Below are positions 40,488-51,860 of a stretch of DNA of 64,000 bases, in pieces. The stretch covers positions 1,768,094 through 1,832,093 of the forward strand of contig JAFEUB010000908.1 in NCBI GenBank assembly GCA_024529925.1, written 5' to 3'. This stretch comes from Ophthalmolycus amberensis. Lineage: Eukaryota; Chordata; Actinopteri; Perciformes; Zoarcidae. The position numbers and the translations under genes were made by a program. The notes beneath the pieces are model-generated. The model saw only the letters and a program-made list of their open reading frames with translations. It had not been told where the DNA came from and ran no database searches. Numbering within the stretch: the first letter of the stretch is position 1; each line of letters opens with the position of its first letter.

Positions 40488-41591
40488 ATTTGATTGTGCC
40501 TGGTGATTTTTCAGCCTCTATATTCACTCTTTCAAAGCAGTGGCATTGGTAAATCTAGAGTTGGCAGTGAGTCCTCAACCTCTGTTCCCTCTTTTGTTTA
40601 GTGTGGATGTTCTTGCACCGCAGCTATATGTCTGGATATATTCTCTCAAATAGGTCAGGCTTCAGTAAATGTTATCACCCACACTGCAGCAGCGAGGAGG
40701 CAGCGCTGAACAACCTTCTCTCTTTTTGGATGCTGTGCTGCTGCTGCTGTGCAAATAATAACTCACTACGTCTTCCCCTCTGGCCTTTGCTTCATTGCTG
40801 GCCTGTTCCATCCCCCTGGTTAACACTGTGCCCCACTATCCTGTAAACAAACACACAGACAATAATTACAGGAGAGAATTGCTCTGTCATCTAACTCCCT
40901 GTGGCGCATGTACACCAAAAGAAGAGGTCACAGAATGACCTTTCATCTGCAAACAGGGCTGATGAAAATGTACTTCTTCGGGGAATGTTAGAACTGGATC
41001 TTCATCCCACTACACAGACAGGAACTGGGAGTCCAAGGACTGTGTATGCTGCTTGCATGGACATTCATTCATGTGAGACACTTGTGGTGATATAACCTTG
41101 GTATCATGATTTTGAAGGTGTGATTGGCCCTGACAAAGCCTTCTGTTTTGAGCTCTTGGCCTCGACCCTCTAATAATGAGAAAATGATAATCAGCCTTTA
41201 ATGTCGTGTGGTGATTTATGGCAACACTGACCTCAATAGAAGAATACATCATTCAGCTTCTTTTTTTTTCTGAGACATGGACACATATGAGTAATTAGGA
41301 CATCCAACATGAGATGACAATCCAATGACAAGTTTTGTTGTAGGGATCACTTTGGTTGATATCGCATCCATTCATATAAAACACTTCAATTACAACCAGG
41401 GGGCAACTGGCAGCAACACAGTGCCCCGAACCCCTCTATCAGTTAACTAGATGGTAATGTGAGCCTGTGAGCCAAACAATTCCTTTCAGCTACCATCAGC
41501 ATTTCTGGATAACTGATGAGTCTGCAGTCAGTAAGCCTTTCCTGGTCCTGATTCTGTTGATAAGAAGCTAATTAACAGTGTATGTGAATGT

Positions 41592-41592
<1 letters not shown>

Positions 41593-41623
<31 letters not shown>
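41593..41623. repeat. (CA)n microsatellite
   Basis: 31 bp perfect CA repeat. Confidence 0.95.
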
Positions 41624-41626
<3 letters not shown>

Positions 41627-42840
41627 CACACAGACACAGACAATTAAAAACTCAGAATCCCATCCACTGACTGAAACTGCATGTAATTCAGTGGCACTAC
41701 TAGAACATCACGCATGATAATGTAGGTCAAGTTCTGGTTAAATTCAACAGAATAAGGCAATTTTCACTGAGTCATGCCTCTCGTAACACATTTAGTCAGA
41801 GAAAAGCTCCGTCTTCAATGGATAGCTAGTTATATTGTGTGAAATGAAACTGCAGAGGGGAAGGATACAGAGCTCATTTGACCGATATTCCCTTACCGCC
41901 TGTGCCCAGTTCAAATAATCACGTATTCTATTTTCCAGCCTCAGCCTGCTTCAGCCACATTTGCGTACGACCTCTTAGTGCTGGCCAATGGACGGGCCAA
42001 CTTTGATCTGAATGTGGATTAACGTTAGACTTCAAATCAAATGCGAATATGCTGTAATTTACTTTTGTTATCTGTAATAAAACACATTCACGCCACATAA
42101 TGAATACTTTTTACCGTTCATGATTAAGCTAACTCTAGTGAAAGGGGGTGCCATGTAAAAATAAGACACCAAATGGTTAAAGAAAAAAAGCTGAAAATAA
42201 ATATATAGATAAATCAAAGATAAAGAATATCTGGGAACTAACTCAAAGGCATCAGGACTGGCTAGTTACCTTTGACAAACAAATGTTTTGACAGCCATTG
42301 AGATTTCACTTGCTATTTTGTGTCTTTTGGATTTTTTAAATCTATTTTAACCATTAAAACTATTACAATACCTTCATATTTTTCACCTTGCTTAGTTCCT
42401 GTGGGTCACTAATTCAATTCTAAAATCAATCTGTGTCCAAGAGGTGGATAGAGGTAGATTCCCCCGATGATGGGATTAAAATACAGTTGGGATCCACGAG
42501 TGACCGTTGTAACACTGCTGTGAATCACATTGATCAAATTAATCCTTAATCCACAGTAGCATCAGTCAGGGTGACAGAACGCACAGGGACATGAAGTCAA
42601 TGAGAGATATGGTATGCGGATGACCTGAGGGTATGAAAACCAATGCACATCATCTAATTCCCTCTAGTTTATTCTTCTGGGTGGATGAATGCTTCAAATT
42701 AGTTTCTATTCCTGAATACATTGCCTCCAGTGATAGAAAAGGCCAACTTTTGATGATTTGCAACACATAACCATTTACCAAAATCAATAAGAAAGCGCTT
42801 GTAAGCTTGTTTATCTGTTTCTTTTTACTTCCTGTTTAAG

Positions 42841-43044
42841 GCCAGATGACTTGGAGAGTTGTTTGAGCAGTCAGGAGAAGAGGCTGTGCTGCTGGAGCAG
42901 GCCTTGAGGATCAAACAGGAGGTGGCAGCAGGTCTGCAGTCCGCCCAGGGCTCCGTCCAGGTCGAGGCACTGTCCCGCAAGCTGCTGGAGAATCACATAC
43001 TGACCATCACACGCATTGTCAAGCAGCTTAGCATGGACATACAG
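42841..43044 (+). pseudogene. fam81b: fam81b exon A (first coiled-coil segment), frame disrupted
   Basis: Acceptor CTGTTTAAG, donor CAG|GTATAC. The start reads PDDLESCLSSQEKR. The frame then changes and reads AVLLEQALRIKQEVAAGL, then LSRKLLENHILTITRIVKQL. This aligns with FAM81 proteins, where one continuous stretch reads (LED/LER)...HEK..ALLEQAFRIKDD...LEEHIRNITAIVKQL. The break near 42895 looks like one missing base: with it the exon is 205 nt and its phase is consistent. As written, the downstream frame stops at TGA (42847-42849) when traced upstream. FAM81 proteins are coiled-coil proteins of uncertain biochemical role; FAM81B is reported mainly in testis and ciliated tissue. Confidence 0.75.
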
Positions 43045-43982
43045 GTATACAAGTGGGTAGATGGTAGAGGTTAGTGTTGTTCTATGGAAATGTATAATGC
43101 ATTTAATGGTATTGTTGCCATGAGTTCTGTCGCCTCTTTTGTCTGAAATATCTCATTTTGTGGATCAAGTCATATCTGTGCGGAGTCCCTTTTCTCTCTA
43201 CCTGTCCTCTGTTCTAACTCCTTCTTTCATCTGCTTTCCTTTCCTCTCCTCTCATCTCTTTTGATATGCAGCACACGCACGGACACACACACACACGCAC
43301 GCACTCATGCCCGCAAACTCACAGCTGATTTGATTACACCTGATAGAATGGTGCAGCGCCTGAGCAAAGCCTGCCTGACTCCTCGTCAACATCAGCTCGT
43401 GGACATTTCGTCTGTATGAGCAGAAAACGAATGATGTACACAGTATGTGGTTCAATAAACACTGCCAAGTTACACACGAACAGATGAGTGCTTGGAGTCA
43501 TCTTTGACTGAGCAGAACATCAAGCCACAGTATGATAACCGCCTGATAGAAACATGAAATCAAAAATATTACTTCATTAGTGTATACCAAATGGGCCATT
43601 AACTTGATTAGAGAGACTGTCATTATCTGAAATATTACATAAATGCCTAAAAGCTCATTAATTCTGCACATGAAGAAGTAATAAGCTAAGGCGTGACATG
43701 AATATGCTGAATCAAATGATGCCGACGGTGATGACATTTCTGGTAGCTTTGAATTAGGGACACAATGATAATAATAATGATGTTTTACAAGTGTTGGTTT
43801 AAAATGAGGCACAGAAGAGGAATTGACACATTCTTTTCTATTGTCATCTTTAGTTTTCTGCCAGGTTCCAAACAAACTATAAATATAAAAAAGCTTTGTT
43901 TGTATATTTTGTTTCATGTGTATTTTACTGCTGATTGACATAAAGGTGAAATAGACAAACAGGCTGTCTTTGTTCTGAGCAG

Positions 43983-44101
43983 GCCCTGGAGAGACAGATC
44001 GCCCAGCGGGACTCCGTCACCTCTGGAACCACAATGGCTGTTCAAAGCCTGGACCAGAAGAACGTGGCTGGCATTGGAGACCTGAGAGGCAGAGTAACCA
44101 G
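43983..44101 (+). CDS. fam81b: fam81b exon B
   Basis: Intact 119 nt exon with acceptor TTCTGAGCAG and donor CAG|GTATGC. It enters in phase 0 and leaves in phase 2. It encodes ALERQIAQRDSVTSGT and then VAGIGDLRGRVT, matching the most conserved FAM81 block (EDQIRARD...GVGDLRGRVARCD). Synteny with mctp1 favours fam81b over fam81a. Confidence 0.87.
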
Positions 44102-45512
44102 GTATGCACACCAGGCCGAGGTCAGATACCGTCTGCGTTAGCAAATAAAGCAATTTAATGACTGCCAAGTGCCAGCACATTAAAACTTTATTGTACAATT
44201 ATTGAGACCCAGGTCTGGTGCACAAGTGACTTGACGGATTACCTTTTCTTTGCTTTTATCCTACTTATCGTCTCTTCCTCTAATGAAGTGAAATCAAATA
44301 GCCTGCACACACACACATATATGCACAGATTCATTATTTCCTTCTCACCAGAGTGAAGGAAAGTAGGCTTGAACTCACTCTGGCTGCTAATTAGCACCTG
44401 TTCATTATTTGGTGTCTGTGCAGATCACGTTTGTTAGATTGGATAGCTGTAGAGAGGTTGTCATCATTAGATTGCGTTCGGATTGGTGTTTTTGCTGCAC
44501 TGGCGACCATAGGCTGAATTATTTTTAAACATCCTGGCAATAATGTATTTTATAATCAGACAGTCGAATGTTATTTTGTGAACATCTTACTTCACAGCTG
44601 GCCTGCCTCCTTCATGGGGTTTAAGAGATCCGTGGTGAGCGGGAATATTGCCTATTACTCAACAAACAGCTGATTTATGATCCAATAAAAGCTGAAGGAA
44701 AACCTACTCAGCCTAATGACCTCTTGTGTGCTCGTCATAAATAGTCAAGCAAGTTGAGGGCCAGTGGTTTTTGATCAATTATATTGTTCTGTGAAATCCT
44801 TTATGGAAGCGCTGTAGTGGTCAACAGGGAAATAACCCTCATTCCACACTGGACATCTCCATAATAAATTGTTGGCTTTGATTGTTGAGCTTGCGCGTTA
44901 CAAATATGATATTGACATAAACACAGTAACCCTGATAGAGAAGGGGAGGGAGAGTGGTTGCTGGCTTAGTGATGGCACCTTACATTTAGCACAGAAAGGA
45001 AGAGAGCTAGATTGCAACACTGATAATAAGTGTCAGCACAGTTCATTCTTATCACACAAACTGAACAGAGAACATGTTAATGTAAGATGTTGCATGAGAG
45101 GCCGTAAAGTATTTTTCTACAACCTGCTGATTGTGTTTGGTGATACATTTATCAAACTACTTTACTATTTGATTGGTTGTCATGTTTTGCCTGTGTTTTC
45201 ATTGGTAATTGATCAATAGATGCAAATGTATCCACTGATACGTTCAAAGGTTAAGTAAGCATTCAAAGGATAAAAGATCCCTCTGGCTGCCATTAGCTCG
45301 CCTTGGAAAGTACTGATAAGGGCATCTATCTGATTTTTTTCCAATCTGCTCTTTGGGCTACCGTCTGAACTGCGTGTGCTTCATATAGCACCTTCTTCCT
45401 GTTGTCTCCAGTCTTTTGCTCATCTCCCTGATTTCACACCTTTCCTCATCTCCCTCCCATACCTCTATCCTCATTCAGTGGTCCCTCTCTGCTTTCCCAC
45501 CTATTATATCAG

Positions 45513-45642
45513 GTGTGATGCTGGCATCGCCAAGCTGAGCGCTGACATGAGCTCTGCAGAGCAGCGGTTGATTAGACTGCAGCAGGAGGTGGCAGAGCTC
45601 AGGTCAGCCGCAGACGTACGGCTCAAAGAGCTGCAAGTCAAG
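45513..45642 (+). CDS. fam81b: fam81b exon C
   Basis: Intact 130 nt exon with a pyrimidine-rich acceptor and an AAG|GTGAGC donor. It enters in phase 2, completing an Arg codon with exon B, and leaves in phase 0. It encodes CDAGIAKLSADMSSAEQRL and a heptad-like coiled coil ending RLKELQVK. It matches the FAM81 segment RCDASIARLSAE. Confidence 0.85.
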
Positions 45643-45954
45643 GTGAGCGACGGTGTGCAAATGCTGACAGAGTTTAGCACTTGTTCATGGAAGGCAGCAC
45701 TTTAAACCACACTATATACAAAGTATCTAAACACCAGTGGCACAAATAATCTTCATAAGTCTTTCAAAGTCATTTCTTCGTTACATACTTTCTTCTTCAT
45801 CTGTGTAGCATTCAAGACATCAAAAATTGGCACAATTGCGCAGGAGGAAACATTCAAATATCCTTAAAGCTTCAATGGTACATTGCATATTTGTAACCAT
45901 AAAATCAGCATAATATCCAATGAATTGTTGTGAAATGTATTTTCAGACATTTAT

Positions 45955-46500
45955 GGCTCCTCAGAAAATGAACCTAATATGAACCTAATGACGTTGGTCA
46001 TCTCGACTTTTCCTCTAGCGCCACCAGCAGGTTGACAATTCTTTAGTGTGTCTCGACATCTACAAGATGGATTACCATGACATTTGGTACAGACGTTCAT
46101 GGTTCCCAGAGGGTGATTCCTAATGACTTTAATGATCTCCTGACTTTTCTATGAGGTTGATATTTGTGGTTTTGAGTGAAATGTCTCAACAACTGCTGGA
46201 TGGTTTGCTATCAAAATGTTGGTCTGACTTCATTGACCCCTTAACTTTTCATCATTCATTCATTCAATTTGTCCAATACTTTGGATTATGTCCAAATATC
46301 TGCAAAACCTGAGCTGTACTTGGGTTTACTGCTAATTAGAAAACGTTAGCATGCTAATACGCTAAACTAAGATGAGGAACATGTTAAAACATTATACATG
46401 TTAAACATCAGCATGTTAGCATTATCATTTTATGTATTCTGGCATTAGTATTGAGCTCAAAGCACAGGCTTTACACACTAAGTCCAGACTCAAAGACACA
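45955..46500. repeat. Abundant percomorph dispersed repeat
   Basis: CGCCACCAGCAGGTTGACA, then GTGAAATGTCTCAACAACTG, then GTTAGCATGCTAATACGCTA and CATCAGCATGTTAGCATT. I recognise this order as a very common repeat of percomorph fish introns. Family name not recalled with certainty. Confidence 0.6.
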
Positions 46501-46594
46501 CCTGCATTGCTTAAATCTTCTTCTCATATTTCTTAAATTATGCCGTATTACACTAAATCTACAAGCCTAACCTAATCCTTACCCCTCCGCTGCC

Positions 46595-46599
<5 letters not shown>

Positions 46600-46625
<26 letters not shown>

Positions 46626-46667
46626 GCGCTCACACACACACACACACACTCACGCACGCACACACAG
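46600..46667. repeat. (CA)n compound microsatellite
   Basis: CA repeat interrupted by CGCG and CTCA units. Confidence 0.9.
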
Positions 46668-47425
46668 ATAGTGTTGAGCCTGGGGTTCATTTGAATACCC
46701 CAGTCTCAAATTACGGAGTTATGTTCTCATTTGTGAATTTATTTAGATATAAAAGAGGTATTACATTCATTTAAATGCTGCTTGCATGAAGGAAATAATA
46801 ATCTGACAATATAGGGTGTATTTGCTGTTTACCCTAAAGAGGATGGCTGGCTGTTTTGCAGGTGAGTTGGAGCTTACTGCAGCTTAGTGAGACTGGCCTT
46901 ATCAAGTAAAGTCAGGGGCTCAACCACAGACTCTGAAATTAAAAAATGAGATGTGAAATTAATTCAAATGGGGATGTCAAGGTCTCTCCATAAACAGCTT
47001 TTACTGCCCTTTGCGGTCACATTTTCTATGCAAGACAAATAGAATAAAAACTACAAAAACACTGGCTCAGGACACATACAGTATGTCAAATTTTATAATA
47101 CTCTCCATCGCTTTACTAAATCCAAAGCCGAACACAACTGCCCGCAACCACACACTCACCTCACATTGAGTCAGCCTGCACTCAGTTCTGTTGGTGGCAC
47201 ATGGGGGTAAATCATTGTGATGGCAGCACATTAGCTGTGGAGCAGCGGTCAAGCCACGTGCCATAAAGATAATTGAAAAAGCAGAGAAAGTGGGTCACCG
47301 CTCAATCCGCTCGACTCAGCAGAAACCGCAGAAGCTAAAGGTCAGATCATGGAGCCGGCGCCACAAGATGCTCCAACGTTTACGTAACAGCATGTGCTTG
47401 TGTACGTGTGTTTTGTTTTATTCAG

Positions 47426-47533
47426 GTTTATCACGACCTGTGGAGGCTGGAGGACTCATTGGCAGAGAATTCCCAGGAACAAAAGATGTCTACGGCTGAT
47501 CCTGCAGACACAAGTTAAACTACTAGAAGCCAG
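47426..47533 (+). pseudogene. fam81b: fam81b exon D, frame disrupted
   Basis: Acceptor TTTTATTCAG, donor CAG|GTAATG. The frame from exon C reads VYHDLWRLEDSLAENSQEQ and KMSTAD. An apparent extra C at 47501/47502 then sends it to TAA at 47516. One base over, the coiled coil continues as LQTQVKLLEA. Removing one base makes the exon 107 nt, so it leaves in phase 2 and joins exon E correctly. Confidence 0.72.
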
Positions 47534-49678
47534 GTAATGCCATTAGTTCAAGAGGAAGCACAACCCAGAAACACCTGGTTACTTGTTAAAATGCTCTGTC
47601 GTGTATTACTTTGATTTCTTATTTCATTTCCTCTCAAGGGCTGACCTCGTTGACAGAAATGGCTCACAAACGATACTGCACAGCAACACATCCTATCTCG
47701 TAGTGCTCGTGATTTGTGCAGGCATTCAGGATTCACCTGATTATTAAAACCTATGTTTTTGGGCTGCTGCTAAACATGCAAACGCTGCAAAGTTTTACTA
47801 TAATTTAACATGAAGATATTTTTTTCAACAATAATTCCACGTAAAAATTCTCTATGTTAGACACGTATGTTGACATAACTTTTAATTTGACATGTCTTTG
47901 TAAACATGACTTTGCTATGTTTTATTTATTTATATGTCTTCTCATTTCTCATTTTTGCTGCTTGTGATCGGGAAATGTGGAAAATTTCCTGGCCGAATTT
48001 GCCTTTTACCAGTGCTCCGCAAGCGATGATTTATGTTCCCCTTTTCATTCTGTCCCAGGCTCTAATATAATAATCTATGAGCTACTAATTCATTTATCAA
48101 ATAATATCCCCAGTCAGTCCTGACTCTCTACAGCTGGGCATTTCAGAGTCATGAGCTGCAGCTCAACTTTTGATGCCAGAGGCAGAGAAAAGCTGTTCGT
48201 TAAGTTGATTTACTAATCCATCTGACAAATTAACTCACTTGGCACCAATATGCAAAATAAGTCGCATTGTTTTCAATGGTGGAAACAGAAACATGAATGA
48301 TGAATAACCTCTATTTATTACTATCGTAGATCTGCGATGGAAACAGGGTCCCTGATCATGTAAAAATAGATGAAAAGCAACATCGCCTGTGTTTCTGAGC
48401 CAGGTAGAATAATACCCAAAAAAGCATATACCAATATTATATCCAGCTATCCAGCGGGCTCCTTGTTCATTTACTCTCTAAACCAGCCTTGTTTTTTTGT
48501 GTTGCCAAGTCATTTGGAAGCAAACACAGCTGATTTCTGACCCCACTGAGTCCACAGAGAGACCTCAGTAGATTTTGCATCCCTCCTGGCTTTTTGTCAA
48601 ACATCAAAGTTAAACCTTTTCAACTCTCTGACCACAACTAAAACTACCAATTTAATTTGAGGCAACTTAAGCACAGTATTTAGTGCCTCAAAATAACAAC
48701 AACTCTTGAAACCCTCCTCTATGATGCCCAAACACACGACATTCAATAGAGGGGCCAGTCGCCCACAGTCACTACTCACAGTTAGTGCCACTGACAAACA
48801 AATCACACACGCTTGAAGTTTCAGATAAGCTCAAGAACACAACGGCCACAATGAAGTCGAGGCACACCGACCATTTCTCAACAGGGAAATGATGAACCTC
48901 CATGGAGACGAGCAGATTCTGAAAGCTCGTCTAACACGGCCAAATCAGCTGTCCTGTTGTCTCTAGACGATGCCTGGCCCAATAACTGCCAACATTAGCC
49001 CGATTAGCCTGTCAGCGCAGAGTTATAAATGAGGGGTCTCTGTTGCCGCATATCTGAATAGATAAATGAATTTGTAGCAGAAGGAGTCAGATTTGTATTG
49101 CAGGCAAACACAGACACACGCATAAAGTCCTGGCATTTGCCTCATTGATTTTCCAAGTCCGATATTACAGTGAGAGAGAGATTTGCTGTGCTCCCCCATA
49201 CAAACGCAGTGTATCAGAGCTACAAAAAGGCCACAGGTCGACATCAAGTGTTTCTTAAGTCTTCATGCAGCATCTTTCCACCACAAGAATGTGTTTGTGT
49301 GTTTCAAGGCACAAATAGCAGCAGCACTCAACCACAAAGTAATCGTGTTCTGCTGCAGCTGGCATCAATCACCATCTACAAGTGGGGTGCCAAAATATCG
49401 GTTATGGAAACAGATAAATTCTTATTCCAGAGCGCCAAGTATAGGAGCTGTATACAATGGGTCTAAATTTACAGCAAGCATTGCAAAGGCTTGCAGCTAT
49501 TTGCCAGTCTGTATACATTTATAACACATGTATAAACTAATCTAATCTACTAATGGCATTTTCGGTGTCTAGTTTTAAAAGAAAGATGCAATTTGCAACA
49601 GTATTTCCTCTGTGACACTGCATATTCAAAGTAAAGCCGACTGCATTTCTCTTCGTTCTACTCCTGATGGCTTTTCAG

Positions 49679-49815
49679 GATGTCAGGTGAACTGAAGGAA
49701 GCCAAGGAGCAGACAGATTCGCTGAGGAGGCGGACAGAACAACAGCTCAACAGCTGAGCCCAGACTCATACTGGAAAGCAGCCAGCAGCAGCGCACGCAA
49801 CTGCAGGACACAATG
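49679..49815 (+). pseudogene. fam81b: fam81b exon E, frame disrupted
   Basis: Acceptor GCTTTTCAG; donor ATG|GTACCG (weaker). It reads MSGELKEAKEQTDSLRRRT and EQQLNS, then TGA at 49755-49757. One base over, it continues as EPRLILESSQQQRTQLQDTM to the donor. Removing one base at about 49755 gives 136 nt, entering in phase 2 and leaving in phase 0. Both halves have coiled-coil composition as expected for FAM81. Confidence 0.7.
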
Positions 49816-50409
49816 GTACCGTAGCATCAGTTAGTTTAAGTTTAACCAACAGTTTATGCAAACATGTTCACAATAACACCATTCAGGTAATAGGCGGGCC
49901 ATATTCAGATATGCTATGTCTGTATTCTGGATTCTCCACGTTCTGTAAACGTCTTTCAGCCTCCCGCGCTTATTGAAGTGTAGACAAATGGAAGATGGGG
50001 CAGTGGCTTCCTCCAGTAAATAAAAGCAGGATGAATCATCGCTCACACCAGTGTGAGAGAGCCATCCATCACTCTATTTTAAGTGTAGGATGAAAATATG
50101 GAAGGATATGGTATTAGAGGGGAGAAGAGCAATACATATTTGATGAGTGTCATAAATAGTCGTGGCAAGACAGGCGAGGAGTCAGAAAAAGAAAGGGAAG
50201 AGATTTAATATCCCATCATTGAACAATAAAGTTTACCCCTCCACCTCACGGCAGACACTGGCAATTACTTCTTAGAGTACATGCAACATTGAAAAATATT
50301 TCCATTTTAGGCGGTATGTTCTTAACTACTACTATAATGTCATGATAACTGATGATTAAATCATTTAAACCAGAGGACATTATTAAAATGGATCCTCTGT
50401 TTGGAACAG

Positions 50410-50527
50410 GGTTCCTGTCTGTGCATGATGCAATTGAGTCCCTGAGGCAGGTGACATCACATCCCGCCTTGACACGGATAAGCTTCAGAAGGACATCAGG
50501 CATGTCTGCAGCAAGCTGGCTCAATGA
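50410..50527 (+). pseudogene. fam81b: fam81b terminal exon, frame disrupted
   Basis: GFLSVHDAIESLRQV matches the FAM81 C-terminal motif (GFKSIHDSL, or AIYESIGSLRQV in FAM81A). The frame then shifts at about 50453, apparently by loss of one G. It continues as DITSRLDTDKLQKDIRHV to TGA at 50525-50527, matching KLDRDQLQKQIQ. The acceptor is taken as GGAACAG (50409), but this is uncertain. Exon E ends in phase 0 and this exon starts in phase 1, so at least one middle exon is missing or unrecognised. Confidence 0.65.
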
Positions 50528-51157
50528 CTTGTGACATAATCAACTGGAGAGCAGCTCCTTGTTACTGTCACACCTACACTGAAGCAATGGCTTGAATCAA
50601 ACTCTTTTCAAACCAAAAAGCACGCCACTCAGAGAGTTTCCGTTTCATCGCTGCCTTCATCATATTCTATGAGCCCACAGCTATGAAGACCGTGACTATA
50701 TTTAACTCAATCATTCTAAAAAACAGAGAAATGATGTTGTGATTTGAGGTACAATACCTTTTGTGAAATATTGGGGAACTTAATTACACGCAGATCTGTC
50801 AATGACATTTAATTTTGTGCAATTTGAAAAGGTTAGCTTTATCTCACGGATCTTTTATTCCAGATTTGTCACTTGAGATGAGAACACTATTGTGTAAAGA
50901 TTGTGACAATATGAACACCTTTTTATTTTTAATAAAATAAATTGGAATAGTATATATCAAATGTTCTCTTATTATTCATTGTACATACACACACAAGTAC
51001 TTTGTTTTAAAAAGGTGGGAAAAGAATTACATCATGCTTCAAGACAATACGTTACTATTACAGTTTAAACCTGCTCACAGGTTGTACCTTTAAAAGGAGG
51101 TGTTCTAGCAAGCGGGATTGTTTAATAATTTTGAATCACAGAACATCTGCAAATGGG
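50528..51157. other. fam81b 3' region / intergenic
   Basis: AT-rich, no open frame of note. Probably the fam81b 3' UTR up to about 50950 and then spacer before the tRNA gene. Confidence 0.5.
50931..50936 (+). terminator. fam81b: Candidate poly(A) signal for fam81b
   Basis: AATAAA about 400 nt after the terminal-exon stop, in an AT-rich 3' region. Confidence 0.4.
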
Positions 51158-51162
51158 AAAAA
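51158..51162 (-). terminator. Pol III terminator of tRNA-Phe
   Basis: TTTTT on the minus strand, three bases beyond the mature 3' end. Confidence 0.8.
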
Positions 51163-51165
51163 TCC

Positions 51166-51238
51166 TGCCGAAACCCGGGATCGAACCAGGGACCTTTAGA
51201 TCTTCAGTCTAACGCTCTCCCAACTGAGCTATTTCGGC
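51166..51238 (-). tRNA. tRNA-Phe (GAA)
   Basis: 73 nt cloverleaf. The acceptor stem GCCGAAA pairs with TTTCGGC, discriminator A. The D arm reads AGCTCAGTTGGGAGAGC. The anticodon loop reads ACTGAAGAT with GAA. The T arm is CCTGGTTCGATCCCGGG. A box and B box (GGTTCGATCC) are intact. An A5 run at 51158-51162 gives a TTTTT Pol III terminator a few bases after the 3' end. By memory it is identical to the mammalian tRNA-Phe, so probably functional. Confidence 0.97.
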
Positions 51239-51694
51239 TTTTCACAAAACGTTGTCCAGCCTGGCTATGAGCCCCCTTCCGCCTTGTTTGAGCACTATCG
51301 ATGGTGATTACGTTGGTTTTTACGGAGCGTAACTGTACTGTTTTGGCAGCGTTGTTTGTGACCGCAGCAGAAAGCTCTAAAAACCCCACTTCACACTACC
51401 AATACAGAAACAGTTACAGGTGAATAGTGCAGAATCCAACATGTTAAGAGTCAGATGTTCCCCTCAGGAGTAAGTAGAAACTACAAACAAAGCGAACAGA
51501 GAGTGAGTATTGGACTTACATTCGCCAGGTGGACTGAAACACGACTCCAAACAAATGGTAATGTTGTTCCTCCACTGCTCCATGCGTAAACGTTTGCTAA
51601 CAAATTGGCCATGTCGATTTAAAAGGTGACGATATGTAAGTGTTCACGACTGTTTCCTAATGCCCTCAAGTGGTCAAAACCTGTTAATGCAGGT

Positions 51695-51860
51695 TCAAAT
51701 CAGAACCGTTTATTGCCACGGTATGTTGCACATACAAGGAATTTGACATGGCGGGTGATGCACAACATGAAACAATCAACACAGTGCAAAAAGTAGAAAC
51801 ATATAAAAATGTACAGTAAAATATCAAATAGAGTGAAATATAAAATAAAGTGCACAAACG
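51695..51860 (-). repeat. LINE 3'-tail-like repeat
   Basis: On the minus strand, AAATTCCTTGTATGTGCAAC followed by CCGTGGCAATAAACGG resembles the 3' tail of a fish non-LTR retrotransposon. No coding remnant seen. Confidence 0.45.

Larger units (their letters stand above)
39907..42840. other. Intergenic region between mctp1 (minus) and fam81b (plus)
   Basis: The divergent upstream region of both genes. It should hold the mctp1 promoter and 5' UTR (just right of 39906) and the unseen first exon(s) of fam81b. I could not identify a fam81b first exon ending in the required phase. It contains a 20-base C run (40468-40487) and a CA repeat (41593-41623). Confidence 0.6.
43045..50409 (+). other. fam81b: fam81b introns
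   Basis: The introns between the six exons. 43045-43982, 44102-45512, 47534-49678 and 49816-50409 show no other gene. 45643-47425 holds the percomorph repeat at about 45955-46500 and a CA-rich microsatellite at about 46600-46667. Confidence 0.6.

Noticed and set aside
41939..42020. Possible fam81b first exon after the TTTTCCAG at 41938
   Set aside because: It has an open frame but no donor, does not resemble FAM81, and cannot supply the phase needed by exon A.
51204..51389. Minus-strand 61-residue frame ending SSVGRALD
   Set aside because: It is a read-through of the tRNA-Phe gene.
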